Positions 45,988 through 55,707 of a stretch of 64,000 nucleotides of DNA are shown here, piece after piece. Positions within the stretch are counted from its first letter, which is position 1. Every line of letters begins with the position of its first letter. The notes beneath the pieces were generated by a model, which saw only the letters and a program-made list of their open reading frames with translations, had not been told where the DNA came from and made no database searches. Origin of the DNA: QVMG01 sp032073245 (GTDB taxonomy: Bacteria; Bacteroidota; Bacteroidia; Bacteroidales; Tannerellaceae); the NCBI GenBank assembly GCA_032073245.1, contig DAMANX010000020.1, forward strand, positions 35,424-99,423. Direction: 5' to 3'. The position numbers and the translations under genes were made by a program.

Positions 45988-46066
45988 GTCTGTTATTTTA
46001 GTACAATTTTTGCACAAAAGTACGACATTTATTCCTAAGCGAAGGTAAAGAGAGTATAAAACAATA

Positions 46067-48004
46067 TTAATAGGCTTTAATCATATCAAGGAGCTCTTCG
46101 CTGGTCCTTAGAACTGTTCTGACATCTTGCAGCAATAGTTTACGTTTATATGTAGCCACCAGGTATACAGGCACACCTAATGGAAAGAAAAGAGCTAATA
46201 GCATCCCCACAGATTTATTGATCCGCATATTCATTTGGCTATAGCCACTCATTACGGGATAGTCCATTAATTTATTGAGTACAAGAATATGATCAGAATT
46301 TGATAATTCGTCGGCAATAAGCTCTACCTGAGTAGATAGATTTTTTGTCATTGGATCTTTACCACCTTCCTTCCAAAAAGTAAAATAATTAATCCAACGA
46401 TGATGGCTATCCAGATAACTCTTACTATCCACTATTAATTGCTCCAATTGAGAAACAAGATTTTTATAATCCGGTGTAAATATGATCACCTCTTTCATCT
46501 CAATCTTACGACTTGATCTTTTCCCGATCAAATTCTTTAGAGCATTTATATAGGTATCGGCATTTAATATCACGGAATCATTCACAGCCTTATAAGTAAG
46601 GAATATTCCCATTGGAGCTAAAACAGCAGAACTGAGCCACATTCCCTGCCATGCTGCCCAAACTCCTTCACGCCCCATTTTAAAGCCTATATTATCTATA
46701 ATGTAATAGAAAATAAATAAGAGAACAGAAATAATAACCGGGACCCCCAACCCTCCCTTACGAATAATAGCTCCTAATGGGGCACCGATAAAGAAAAAAA
46801 CAAGGCAAGCGAAAGAGAGAGTAAATTTCTTATGCCACTCTGTTTGATGGCGCCTTAACTTTCCGGCCTCCTCTCCTATAGTTCCTGCTCTGAATAAATT
46901 TTCCTGTTTCACATTTTCTAAAGACGTTTTAACCCTGTTCAACAAAGCAGCCTTGCCTCCCGGGGTTTGCTCCAGGTAAATATCATCTACATTTATATTT
47001 AGATCTTCTCTTCCTTTTATTTCTTTCTGATTAATAATCTGAGCAAAAGATTTTTCGTTTATATCATCGGAAGAGTCTTCATGCTTAATAAATGAACGTT
47101 TATAAGAATTGGCAAAAATACTTTGTGCATTCAAATTTTTAATACTGTCCAGTCGGTAACTCATAGTATCAATAGAGTTCTGCAAATCTTTCAGATTCTT
47201 ACCTATATATTGATTCTGCAAAAGAGCTTCATCTGTACGACTAAAATTCGCATCAAATTCAATCAAAAGCTCCTTACTCCCGAATGTTTCCCTTCGATAA
47301 GGAACAGCCTTTTTACCTCGGGTAGATGATGAAGACTCATTTTGTATATTCTCAAACGACTCTCCGTCATACATTGTTAATACAAGAAATAATTTATCGG
47401 CAGAAGTTTTCAGTCGTCCGGAATCAGCTAATATTACCCGTGCATTGTTAATGTTTGAATAATCATATATCATTAAATCCCGTAGCTGTCCGTTTTTTTT
47501 ATCTCTTTCTTTAATATAAAAATTATAATTAGGAATCTCATTAGAGAAGACACCTTCCTGTATCTCCAATTCCGGCTTTTTGGCCTTCATAGAATACATC
47601 AGAGAATAAAGCTTTACATTAATAACTGGCATTGCATTATTCTGAAAGAAAAAAGCGCCGACACATACTCCTACAATCAGAATAATCAATGGTCGCATAA
47701 TATGAATAAGGGATACACCAGCCGATTTCATGGCCAACAATTCCAGGCGCTCCCCTAAATTTCCAAAAGTCATCAAAGATGCCAATAAAATAGCCAGAGG
47801 AAGTGCCATTGGGACCAAAGAGAGCGCAGCATATAGAAACATTTCTGCCAAAACCAAAATATCAAGCCCCTTTCCAACCAAATCATCAATAATGCGCCAA
47901 AGGAATTGCATCAAGACAATAAAGAGACAAATGCCAAAGGTCATAAAGAACAATGGCAGGAAAGTCTGCAATATAAAAGTATATAATCGTTTTATTCTCA
48001 ACAT
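46067..48004 (-). CDS. LptF/LptG-family lipopolysaccharide export permease
   Basis: This 645-aa YjgP/YjgQ-family protein has an N-terminal membrane bundle (about 10-120, LQTFLPLFFMTFGICLFIVL and later helices), a large periplasmic beta-jellyroll region (about 125-390), and a C-terminal membrane bundle (about 395-490). A further cytoplasmic segment and a last helix pair follow (LLALFFPLGVPVYLVA). In the Lpt machine it extracts lipopolysaccharide from the inner membrane. It is longer than E. coli LptF or LptG, as usual in Bacteroidetes. Whether it acts as F or G cannot be told. TACTTTTG at 48032-48025 may be its -7 box. Confidence 0.9.
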   Translation of the reverse strand: MLRIKRLYTFILQTFLPLFFMTFGICLFIVLMQFLWRIIDDLVGKGLDILVLAEMFLYAALSLVPMALPLAILLASLMTFGNLGERLELLAMKSAGVSLIHIMRPLIILIVGVCVGAFFFQNNAMPVINVKLYSLMYSMKAKKPELEIQEGVFSNEIPNYNFYIKERDKKNGQLRDLMIYDYSNINNARVILADSGRLKTSADKLFLVLTMYDGESFENIQNESSSSTRGKKAVPYRRETFGSKELLIEFDANFSRTDEALLQNQYIGKNLKDLQNSIDTMSYRLDSIKNLNAQSIFANSYKRSFIKHEDSSDDINEKSFAQIINQKEIKGREDLNINVDDIYLEQTPGGKAALLNRVKTSLENVKQENLFRAGTIGEEAGKLRRHQTEWHKKFTLSFACLVFFFIGAPLGAIIRKGGLGVPVIISVLLFIFYYIIDNIGFKMGREGVWAAWQGMWLSSAVLAPMGIFLTYKAVNDSVILNADTYINALKNLIGKRSSRKIEMKEVIIFTPDYKNLVSQLEQLIVDSKSYLDSHHRWINYFTFWKEGGKDPMTKNLSTQVELIADELSNSDHILVLNKLMDYPVMSGYSQMNMRINKSVGMLLALFFPLGVPVYLVATYKRKLLLQDVRTVLRTSEELLDMIKAY

Positions 48005-48076
48005 TGCCTATCAGGTTGAAAGCGCAAAAGTAGTGTAAAAAACGGTAACAGAACTATATATTAATGTGAAACTACC

Positions 48077-48469
48077 CTAAATGCCTAATGTATGCTTTAA
48101 TGTGTCGACTTGTGAATCCCACAAGCTAATAGAATCTTCTTTTTCATTAGGTTCTGCAAAATCGGTTATTTCCAGAGCTGTAGCACCAGTCAATTCTACA
48201 GTATGAATTTTAAATTCAAAATAACTATTATCATCCTCATCCTCTACCCAACGGTAACGTACACTTATTTCGGGTTTCAAAGAAACAACCTCTGCTTCCT
48301 GTTCATCTCTATCCCATTTGAAAGTATAGACAGATCCGTTTATGGTCACATCATCAGCAAACCAGGAAGATAGTCCGGGCGGGGTAGTTACATGATTCCA
48401 CAGACTACGGCGTGAAACTTTATCAAAAACATATTCGATATGAAACTTCTCCTTTTTCATCGGTATCAT
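48077..48469 (-). CDS. START-like domain protein (AHSA1/SRPBCC type)
   Basis: The 130-aa protein begins with a helix-grip pattern (FHIEYVFDKVSRRSLWNHVTTPPGLSSWFADDV) in which the WFADD motif is characteristic. It lacks a signal peptide. The SRPBCC cavity proteins bind hydrophobic ligands, and the role here is unknown. It is convergent with nothing and lies 72 bp upstream of the LptF/G gene on the same strand, so co-transcription is possible. Confidence 0.75.
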   Translation of the reverse strand: MIPMKKEKFHIEYVFDKVSRRSLWNHVTTPPGLSSWFADDVTINGSVYTFKWDRDEQEAEVVSLKPEISVRYRWVEDEDDNSYFEFKIHTVELTGATALEITDFAEPNEKEDSISLWDSQVDTLKHTLGI

Positions 48470-48597
48470 TTTTTAATTGGGGCCAAGTTACATAGAAAAA
48501 ATGAAAATCCTCCTACATCACCATACAAAAAAGACGTGTTCATCCACTCTGTGAATCAACAGCTTCTTTGATTCCAACCATTTTTTTAATGAAAAGG

Positions 48598-48628
48598 TTG
48601 CAGAATATAAAAAATACCTCTACTTTTG
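48598..48628 (+). promoter_or_regulatory. Promoter of the tRNA gene
   Basis: TTG (48598-48600), a 20-bp spacer and TACTTTTG (48621-48628), 21 bp before the tRNA. Confidence 0.8.
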
Positions 48629-48649
48629 CACCGCATTCAAAGAAATGAT

Positions 48650-48723
48650 GGCGAGATAGCTCAGCTGGTTAGAGCGCATGATTCATAATCATGAGGTCCC
48701 CGGTTCAATCCCGGGTCTCGCTA
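48650..48723 (+). tRNA. tRNA-Met (CAT)
   Basis: The cloverleaf is complete: acceptor GGCGAGA with TCTCGCT (one G-T pair), D arm with AGCTCAGCTGGTTAGAGC, anticodon stem CATGA/TCATG, anticodon CAT at 48684-48686, and T arm CCGGTTCAATCCCGG. CCA is not encoded. It is not an initiator type; an Ile2 tRNA with lysidine-modified CAT is the main alternative. Confidence 0.95.
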
Positions 48724-48735
48724 CGGAAGGGATCA

Positions 48736-48766
48736 AGCAGTTACAGGAAAGTGGCTGCTTTTTTTA
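48736..48766 (+). terminator. Terminator of the tRNA gene
   Basis: The 9-bp stem AGCAGTTAC/GTGGCTGCT (G-T pairs) is followed by a T run. Confidence 0.8.
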
Positions 48767-48908
48767 TATACTTACCTATTGAATTAAACTTATTTTTATC
48801 GGTTTTACGTTGTTTTATACAAACTGTTTAAACCATGTTTAAACCATTCATGATTCAAGTAAATTTAATTTCCGTATTCACTACTTTAAAAGTTGATTGA
48901 AAGGTTTG

Positions 48909-49823
48909 TTAGAAAATAGACTCTTGGGTCCAGGTTGTCAATGATTCCAACGCTTTCATTCCCATGATTGAATTTCCCTTTGTGTTTAGTCGTGGACTCC
49001 ATACCGCAACCGAATACCGTCCTGGATAAACAGCAGCTATTCCTCCGCCAACACCGCTTTTTCCTGGAAGACCGACCCTATAAGAAAATTCACCTGCTTC
49101 ATCATAGAAACCGCATGTTTGCATAATGGCGTTTATACGTTTTACTTGTGATGTCGTAAGATTCACATTTCCTGGAGAAAAAGTATATTCATGTTTGGCA
49201 AAAGGCAGGAATGCTTCTGATAAATCCCGGCAACTCATTTCTATCGAACATTGGAGAAAATAGAAATGGAGCACCCTTTCTATGTCATTATCCAAATTAC
49301 CGTAATACTTCAACAGATTTGCAATAGCAGCATTTAAATAACCTTTCTCTCGTTCAGATATTCCCACTTCCCGGTTGTAATCCAGCGTATTGTTATTACT
49401 GACCGAACGGATATAGGCGATATAATCTTCTTCGGCAAAAGGCAGGTGTGAAAGCAACAAATCAGCAAGAACTAAGGATCCGGCATTGATAAACGGATTG
49501 CGGGGGATACCTTTCTCTACCTCCAACTGGATAAGCGAGTTAAATGCCGTTCCCGATGGTTCTTTTCCAACTCTTTTCCACAGATCATCTCCTACAATGC
49601 TAAGACACAGTGCCAAAGAAAATACTTTTGTGATGCTTTGTATGGAAAATGGTGTGGCGGCATCTCCCAGCATAAACGATTCTCCTTCTATAGTAGTGAT
49701 ACATATACCGAACTGGTCAGGATTGACACATTCTAATGCCGGTATATAATCCGCAACTTTTCCAATATGCGCATACGGTTTTATCTCTTGGTAGATTTCA
49801 AAGAGTACCTGTTGATAGTTCAT
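48909..49823 (-). CDS. glsA: Glutaminase
   Basis: This 304-aa serine-dependent glutaminase converts glutamine to glutamate and ammonia. The beta-lactamase-like fold shows FSIQSITKVFSL (SxxK catalytic Ser/Lys), NPFINAGSLV, and GLPGKSGVGGGI near the C terminus. Length is that of the family. A -7 box TAATTTTG lies at 49886-49879. It is transcribed alone and divergent from the GntR gene. Confidence 0.96.
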   Translation of the reverse strand: MNYQQVLFEIYQEIKPYAHIGKVADYIPALECVNPDQFGICITTIEGESFMLGDAATPFSIQSITKVFSLALCLSIVGDDLWKRVGKEPSGTAFNSLIQLEVEKGIPRNPFINAGSLVLADLLLSHLPFAEEDYIAYIRSVSNNNTLDYNREVGISEREKGYLNAAIANLLKYYGNLDNDIERVLHFYFLQCSIEMSCRDLSEAFLPFAKHEYTFSPGNVNLTTSQVKRINAIMQTCGFYDEAGEFSYRVGLPGKSGVGGGIAAVYPGRYSVAVWSPRLNTKGNSIMGMKALESLTTWTQESIF

Positions 49824-49957
49824 AGTATTATCTAAAGTGTGTTTAAGTTTATAATTTCTTTGTCGTTTTCAGTGAGTGCAAAATTAAAAGAATAGATTAG
49901 AATACTCCCTGTATATTAGCCATATAATCTGAGAAATTAAAAAATTATCAGAAATAA

Positions 49958-49988
49958 TTGGAGATTACGATTTTTTCTTATACATTTG
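49958..49988 (+). promoter_or_regulatory. Promoter of the gntR-slipin operon
   Basis: TTG (49958-49960), a 20-bp spacer and TACATTTG (49981-49988). The start codon ATG 50035 is 46 bp further, and a TTG at 50011 would be an unlikely alternative start. Confidence 0.75.
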
Positions 49989-50034
49989 TCATATAATAAT
50001 AGTACAATGTTTGTATAATATAACGTATGACTAT

Positions 50035-50415
50035 ATGATTAAGTTTATATTGGATTATTCAAGCGGGGTGCCGGTATACCGCCAGATCATTGACCAGATT
50101 AAATTTGGTATAGCATCCGGACAATTGAAACTAGGCGAACAGCTTCCTACTGTCAGAGCTCTTGCTGTGGAGTTGAAAGTTAACTTGAACACTGTTTCAA
50201 AGGCATATAAAGAATTGGAGATTAAAAATATTTTAGAAACTCAACAAGGCACCGGAACTTTTATCAATAAAACAGAACATGTTGTATTAGAAAAAGAACG
50301 GGAAGATAAACTTAAAGAGATATGTATGCAGTTTTCTTCTGTTGCACTTAGTTTTGGTTTTAGCATTGATGAAGTCATTCAAGAATTAAAAGATATTGAA
50401 ACCCCTAAAAAATAA
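50035..50415 (+). CDS. GntR-family transcriptional regulator (YtrA-like)
   Basis: The 126-aa protein is essentially a winged helix (VPVYRQIIDQIKFGIASGQL, LPTVRALAVELKVNLNTVSKAY, GTGTFI) followed by a short helical tail. It has no large effector domain, as in the YtrA subfamily. It lies 5 bp before the slipin gene, so it probably controls its own operon. YtrA-type regulators usually precede ABC transporters; here the partner is a band-7 protein instead. Confidence 0.92.
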   Translation: MIKFILDYSSGVPVYRQIIDQIKFGIASGQLKLGEQLPTVRALAVELKVNLNTVSKAYKELEIKNILETQQGTGTFINKTEHVVLEKEREDKLKEICMQFSSVALSFGFSIDEVIQELKDIETPKK

Positions 50416-50420
50416 CAAAT

Positions 50421-51314
50421 ATGACAACAAATGTAATTAGCAAGGGATGGTTTAACCCTATTTCCTTTTCAGTATTATTGATACTTATTATCGTATCAAT
50501 CGTTTTGTATGTTATGAAAATTGTAAATGTTCCGGTCTTTGCGCTCTTGCTCCTCCTTTCAGGATTAGTAGCTTCTGCAATTCGCATTGCCGACCAATGG
50601 GAAAGAGCAGTAGTATTACGCATGGGGAAATATAGTGGTTTAAAAGGCCCTGGACCTTTTATGATTATCCCTATTATTGATAGTGTGCCTTCTTATATTG
50701 ATCAGCGAGTAAGGGTAAGTGCTTTTAAAGCAGAACAGACTCTTACTAAAGATACGGTGCCAGTAAATGTAGATGCAGTTGTGTATTGGACGGTTTGGGA
50801 TGTAGAGAAAGCTGCATTGGAGGTACAGCAGTATCAGACAGCCATTGAACATATTGCTCAGACAGGCTTAAGAGATACAATTGGTAAACATGAGTTATCA
50901 ACACTTTTACAGGAACGTGATAAAATTGCCGAAGACTTACAACATGTATTAGATAAAAACACAAATCCGTGGGGCATAACATGTCAGACCGTTGGAATTA
51001 ATGATATTGTTATTCCTAAGGATTTAGCAGATGCCATGAGTAAAGAGGCACAGGCTGAACGTGAAAGAAGAGCTCGTGTAATTCTGGGAACTGCTGAAAC
51101 TGAGATTGCCGAGAAGTTTGAGCAAGCAAGTAGAAAGTATATTGATAATCCTGTAGCCCTGCATCTTAGAGGCATGAATATGTTATTTGAAGGCTTAAAA
51201 GAGAAAGGTTCAATGGTAATAGTTCCAAGCTCTGCACTGGATTCAATGAATCTGGGTGCTATGGGGGGATTAGTTTCACTTGCAAAGAGTAATGAAACGT
51301 TTGTAAAAGAATAA
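50421..51314 (+). CDS. Slipin / stomatin-like SPFH (band 7) membrane protein
   Basis: The 297-aa product has two closely spaced N-terminal hydrophobic segments (about 13-32 and 38-54), then the SPFH domain (DQWERAVVLRMGKYSGLKGPG, VPVNVDAVVYWTV, RDTIGKHELSTLLQERD). A short Ala/Glu-rich coiled coil follows (AMSKEAQAERERRARVIL). These proteins form membrane rafts or oligomeric cages. The common NfeD-like partner is missing. Downstream, after a small inverted repeat, comes an aspartic-protease-like lipoprotein. Confidence 0.93.
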   Translation: MTTNVISKGWFNPISFSVLLILIIVSIVLYVMKIVNVPVFALLLLLSGLVASAIRIADQWERAVVLRMGKYSGLKGPGPFMIIPIIDSVPSYIDQRVRVSAFKAEQTLTKDTVPVNVDAVVYWTVWDVEKAALEVQQYQTAIEHIAQTGLRDTIGKHELSTLLQERDKIAEDLQHVLDKNTNPWGITCQTVGINDIVIPKDLADAMSKEAQAERERRARVILGTAETEIAEKFEQASRKYIDNPVALHLRGMNMLFEGLKEKGSMVIVPSSALDSMNLGAMGGLVSLAKSNETFVKE

Positions 51315-51340
51315 ACCAATAGGATAACTACGAACAGATG

Positions 51341-51400
51341 ACACGGATTACACGGATAGAATATTTTCGTTTCATTCTGGCTATCCTGTGTAATCGGTGT
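51341..51400. repeat. Inverted repeat hairpin
   Basis: ACACGGATTACACGGATAG (51341-51359) pairs with CTATCCTGTGTAATCGGTGT (51381-51400) with a one-base bulge. It is not followed by a T run, so a dispersed repeat or mRNA hairpin is more likely than a terminator. Confidence 0.65.
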
Positions 51401-51448
51401 ACAGTCATAACATTAATAATTTTCATCAACCATATAAATCATATATTC

Positions 51449-52381
51449 ATGAAAACTTGTAAATATGGAATATTATTATTCATTCTATTTATAATCTTTA
51501 CTAGTTGTTCTCAAAAATCTTCATTAAATTGGATACCATTCATTTGGCAAGGAGATACTATCTCCGGAAAATATATTGATAAAGCGTATTTATATATTCC
51601 TGTAACAATAGATGATTTGCCATATCATTTCACTATGCAGCTAGATTTAGGAACGAATGAAACAGTATTTTATGGAAATCCAATAGATCCTTATCTTGAA
51701 GAATATGCTTCTTTAGCGAATAAATTAGATTCAGTTGACCTGTTTAATGGAATGTTTAGCAATATAAACCTTAAAATGGGAACAATTGAGTTTGCTGGTA
51801 TAAGTACCGGTTATTTAAAGGGTTTTGGTGAAAAGCCTCCCAAAGATTCTATTTATTCAAATACTCCCAAACATATAGGAACAATTGCTCCCGATATATT
51901 TCAGAATAAAATTTTGGTGATTGATTATAAATCATGTAGACTCGCTGTAACAGACAGCTTACCAGCTGAATATGAAAATTTATCTGCAGAAAAATTTGAA
52001 ATAGAAAATGGAATTATAAAACTTCCTTTTCGTATCAATGGTGAAGAAAGTAAGTTAATGTTTGATACAGGTTCAAGTCCATTCCCATTAGTCACATCAA
52101 AAGAAAGAGCTCTAGAAATATCAGATTCTATTATTACAGACTCTTTGAGTGGTCCTTTATGGTGGGGGACAGAAATAACTTTCTATGGCCTTGATGTAAA
52201 CAAACCCATAGAATTTGGTGGCAAACTGCTTAAAAACTCAAAAGTGTATTATGATAAAGAAAGGCTTTGGGAAAATGGTGTTTTCAAGCCTTTCAATATC
52301 TGGGGGCTAACCGGAAATGCATATTTCTTTGACAATATTGTGATCATCGATTATAAAAATAAATTATTTCGGGTTCAATAA
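51449..52381 (+). CDS. Lipoprotein with bilobal aspartic-protease-like motifs
   Basis: Starting at ATG 51449 gives 310 aa with a clear lipoprotein signal (FIIFTSC, Cys20). Two motifs look like the twin catalytic loops of aspartic proteases: QLDLGTNETVF (Asp66) and LMFDTGSSPF (Asp206), about 140 residues apart. The second is canonical DTGS. The first is DLGT, with Leu for Thr or Ser, so activity is uncertain. It would be an envelope lipoprotein. It lies on the same strand after the slipin gene but is separated by 134 bp with a hairpin. Confidence 0.72.
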   Translation: MKTCKYGILLFILFIIFTSCSQKSSLNWIPFIWQGDTISGKYIDKAYLYIPVTIDDLPYHFTMQLDLGTNETVFYGNPIDPYLEEYASLANKLDSVDLFNGMFSNINLKMGTIEFAGISTGYLKGFGEKPPKDSIYSNTPKHIGTIAPDIFQNKILVIDYKSCRLAVTDSLPAEYENLSAEKFEIENGIIKLPFRINGEESKLMFDTGSSPFPLVTSKERALEISDSIITDSLSGPLWWGTEITFYGLDVNKPIEFGGKLLKNSKVYYDKERLWENGVFKPFNIWGLTGNAYFFDNIVIIDYKNKLFRVQ

Positions 52382-52388
52382 AAACTGA

Positions 52389-52490
52389 AAATCTTGTTCA
52401 CGATAATTGTCGTGAAGTTTCACCATAATTATCAAGAAGTTTCACGACAATTGTCAAGAAGCTTCACGACAATTATCGTGAACAAGATTT
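52389..52490. repeat. Four tandem 22-bp palindromic repeats within a perfect 29-bp inverted repeat
   Basis: Bases 52389-52417 are the exact reverse complement of 52462-52490. The block is four 22-bp units (52396, 52418, 52440 and 52462), each near the palindrome TTCACGACAATTGTCGTGAA. It lies between two convergent genes and may fold into a long RNA hairpin on either strand. Confidence 0.85.
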
Positions 52491-52515
52491 ACAAGGAGAA
52501 AAGTGAGCATTGGGT

Positions 52516-54521
52516 TTATTGAAAAGCTGTATTGAATTTAGGAATCTGAATATAAAAGGTTGAGCCTTCTCCTACTTTAGATGTTACCCATATCTTTCCT
52601 TTCATTTTTGTGACTAATCCTCTACTGATTGCAAGTCCCAATCCAACTCCTTTTTTCCCATTTTCTAACTGAGCAAATCGGTTAAAGATAGTTTCCAGTC
52701 TATCTTCGGGTATTCCTTCACCCGTGTCTTCAACGTAAAAAAGAATATCTGTCGCCTGCAACTGATATCCAAAACGAATATGTCCGGCTGTTGTATGTTT
52801 TATGGAATTTGTCAGTAAATTGGTTATTATCTGTATCAATCGATTGCGATCCGTTTCAAATATGAAGGATTCACATGGATCGAGAATTAGTTTAACTTCC
52901 GGTGGCATGCGAAGCAAAATCATATTATATATTTCTTTCATAACTGCCCCCAAATCCTGTTGAGAATAGATGAGTGACATTGAATTGGATTCTATTTTCG
53001 AGATATCCAATACTTCCCCAATTAAGCGCTGAAGCAAATTATTATTATTTTGAATTATATCAGCAAACTCTTGTCGCGTTTCTTTATCTTCTTCGTCAAC
53101 TAGGACTTGAGAAAATCCGACTATTGCATTTAAAGGTGTACGTATTTCATGGTTCATATTGGCAAGAAAAGCTGATTTCATCTTGTCAGCTTCCTCCGCT
53201 TTTTCTTTTGCCAATTGCATGGCTCGTTTGCTACGCATAGATATTCTGATCATATAACTCAAAGCCATCACTACCAGAATAAGTAGAAAACAACCACCTA
53301 TTAATAGCATCATTCTATCATGAGTCTGTTTTGCTTCTACTTCTATCTGGTGTTTTTCCATTTCCAGCTTCTCAACCTCATATTTAGTGCGCATGTATGC
53401 TAATCTATCTTGAAAACTGGTTCGATTAATCGAGTCATTCAATTCAAGAAGTTCTTTTTGAACATAAGCGGCATCTTTGTACTGGCCTTGTTCAATAAGC
53501 ATTTCGGATTTTAGGTTCAGATAATAAGAGAGCGTACTCAGAAGGCTAAGATCTCTGCTTATAGATTCAATTCGATTTAAATAAGATAAGGCTTTCTCTT
53601 TATCTCCTTTTTTTGTGTAGTAATCATAATACAATTGTTCAACTGCCAGCCTCCGGTCCTGTGTCATGTTATATTCTTCAGCCAGATCATCGATCTTTTT
53701 TATATATTTAAAGGCCTCATCTACGTTATTATTCAAAAGCTCAATTGCTGCGTAATTCCAAGCTATCGAATATTCATACATATATATCGGAAAATCCGGC
53801 TCAGGTTTTTTATAAAATTTCTCCATATATTCTTCAGCTTGTTTCAAATAGACTAAACGTTGTTCAGGAGTAGGCATGTGACTGAGTAACTGTACCAAAA
53901 TTCCAATTTGTTTCGATAAGGGAGCATTTCGCTTTTGCATTCGATCAAACAGATCCAGAAAAAGCTTTTCAGCATCGTCAGGCATTTGATTTAGGAAATA
54001 AAATAGCCTAAATTATCATCCGCCATTTCAATACCTTCTATATACCCAACTCTTTGGCTAAATTCTCTTAAATTATTTATAGCCACAAGTGCGTCTTCGT
54101 TTTTACCTGCCCTAATTAATGTAAAAATATTTATTCGTTGAATATCTGCATATTCTTTATAATTATGTGATTCTATAAGTAAAGGATTTAGGATCTCCAT
54201 AACCGCACGTAAACTATCAGGATAATCAGGGTAAAAATATCTACCTAATCTGACCAAAGAGTTTTCTATATGGGTTCTGTTTTGTTGCCGATCTGATTCT
54301 TCCTTATAAATCCGAATATAATCTCGGTACTCTTTATCGCTGGAAGTTTCCTTTACAAGCTTCTCTAAATAAGGTAAACGAGCAGTATCAGGAAGATTAT
54401 TAACTATCTGCCTAATACTATCTACTTGTTGATTATTAGTAGCAAGAACATAGCCATGAAAGAAAAAAATGCTTATAAGAAAAGCAACACACACCCTCTT
54501 CATATCAAAAATATAGTTCAT
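52516..54521 (-). pseudogene. TPR sensor histidine kinase split by a frameshift
   Basis: Two frames (53991-54521, 176 aa; 52516-53985, 489 aa) form one kinase. The first has a signal peptide (VAFLISIFFFHGYVLA) and TPR-like helices, and ends with the unnatural GYFIS. The second starts mid-TPR. Adding one T to the TTTT run near 54000 joins them as GYFYFLNQMPDDAEK. The second part has more TPR helices, a membrane helix (about residues 225-245 of that frame), HisKA (NHEIRTPLNAIVGF), and an ATPase with DTGEGIPE and GVGLGLAIS. It has no receiver domain. It follows the fimbrial anchor gene by 55 bp. Confidence 0.8.
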
Positions 54522-54576
54522 ATTCTAGATATTTCTAAAATCACGACCTTAAATCATATTTTTTAATACCTGTACA

Positions 54577-55578
54577 TTATGCTTCTATATTATGCAACCA
54601 CAATATCCAACCATTTATTTGAACACTTACAGCGACAAAACCTTGTTCTTCTCTATACTGAACTACAATTTCCCATTCACTCTCACGATCGAGATATTCT
54701 TGAATAGGAAGAGTGCTACCATCCGGCCGTTTGTCTGGTTTTGAATGAATAAGTAGTTTCACTAAATCATAATTCCATTCTATTTGTTGTGTTTGAGTAT
54801 TACGAACAATCAGTCTGTACTGATCAATATTGAAAAGACGACATGTGTTGATTTGTCCTTTAGATATTGAATTGTGTTCTGTACCGGGTAAAAGTTCATA
54901 GGGTGTATAAATAATCGTTTCTCTTAAAACCGGCCTGTTTTCCCAGGAATAAACAGCTCCTTCAGGACTTACTATTTCAAAATTATATAACACTTCTGGG
55001 CCATCTATATAATCAATGACTTGATCTGTATTATTGGAATTTTCACTCTGAGTAAGTTGCAGGTTAAAATGGTTGGTGTCTTTAGTCAGGTGAACCGGAT
55101 AAGTTATCATAGCCGCATGATTATCGATTGTAACGGTTTCTCCCACCCATAGTGATGAAAATTCATGTGATATTATCCGGGAATGGCGTTCAAGTGAAAC
55201 TCTTATTTCATCAAGAGTAGTGTTTCCAGGAGAACAAGGATTTCCGTTTTCATCCGTAATTTCAAAACTATCGGATAGTCCGCCGATTGTAAAAATTTTA
55301 TAGATACCGTAATGTAGCTCCCGGCCAAAATCTACTTTGTTGCCTCCAAGTAGTTGATCTTTAGTAAACTTTTTACTATAAAGAAATACCTCATTTTCAT
55401 CAAAAACAAAAAGATCCACAGTATTAACGCTTGCGGCAAAAGAATCGCTATACTCCATATTCAGATCATAAATGAATTGCAGGTATACACGGCACTCTTC
55501 CATTCCATCTCTTAGACAAGACGATAGAAGGGTCGACAAACAAGCGATTGCAGCTATTATTTTTAATTTGTTCAACAT
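54577..55578 (-). CDS. FimB/Mfa2-family fimbrial anchor lipoprotein
   Basis: The 333-aa product has a lipobox (STLLSSC). Mfa2-type features are a conserved early Cys pair region (MEECRVYLQFIYDLN), VDLFVFDENEVFL, and the C-terminal QINGWILWLHNI strand. In Porphyromonas Mfa2 anchors and ends the growing fimbria at the outer membrane. It follows the major fimbrillin by 129 bp and is last in the cluster. Confidence 0.88.
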   Translation of the reverse strand: MLNKLKIIAAIACLSTLLSSCLRDGMEECRVYLQFIYDLNMEYSDSFAASVNTVDLFVFDENEVFLYSKKFTKDQLLGGNKVDFGRELHYGIYKIFTIGGLSDSFEITDENGNPCSPGNTTLDEIRVSLERHSRIISHEFSSLWVGETVTIDNHAAMITYPVHLTKDTNHFNLQLTQSENSNNTDQVIDYIDGPEVLYNFEIVSPEGAVYSWENRPVLRETIIYTPYELLPGTEHNSISKGQINTCRLFNIDQYRLIVRNTQTQQIEWNYDLVKLLIHSKPDKRPDGSTLPIQEYLDRESEWEIVVQYREEQGFVAVSVQINGWILWLHNIEA

Positions 55579-55707
55579 CTTTCTCGTAATTACCTTTCTT
55601 TATTCAAAATGGCAAAGGGGGAAAAGGCCATACCAGACATGTATCTTAAGAGAGGGGATAACTTTAAACCCTTTCCCCCAAAGAGATTAAATTTTGTCAT
55701 AAACACG

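Noticed and set aside
45988..46066. FMN riboswitch before ribBA
   Set aside because: The leader is too short and none of the conserved riboswitch blocks is visible.
49994..50034. TTG start at 50011 for the GntR gene
   Set aside because: The ATG at 50035 gives the normal GntR N terminus and suits the promoter at 49958-49988.
52389..52490. CRISPR array
   Set aside because: The 22-bp units are contiguous palindromes without spacers, and no cas genes are present.
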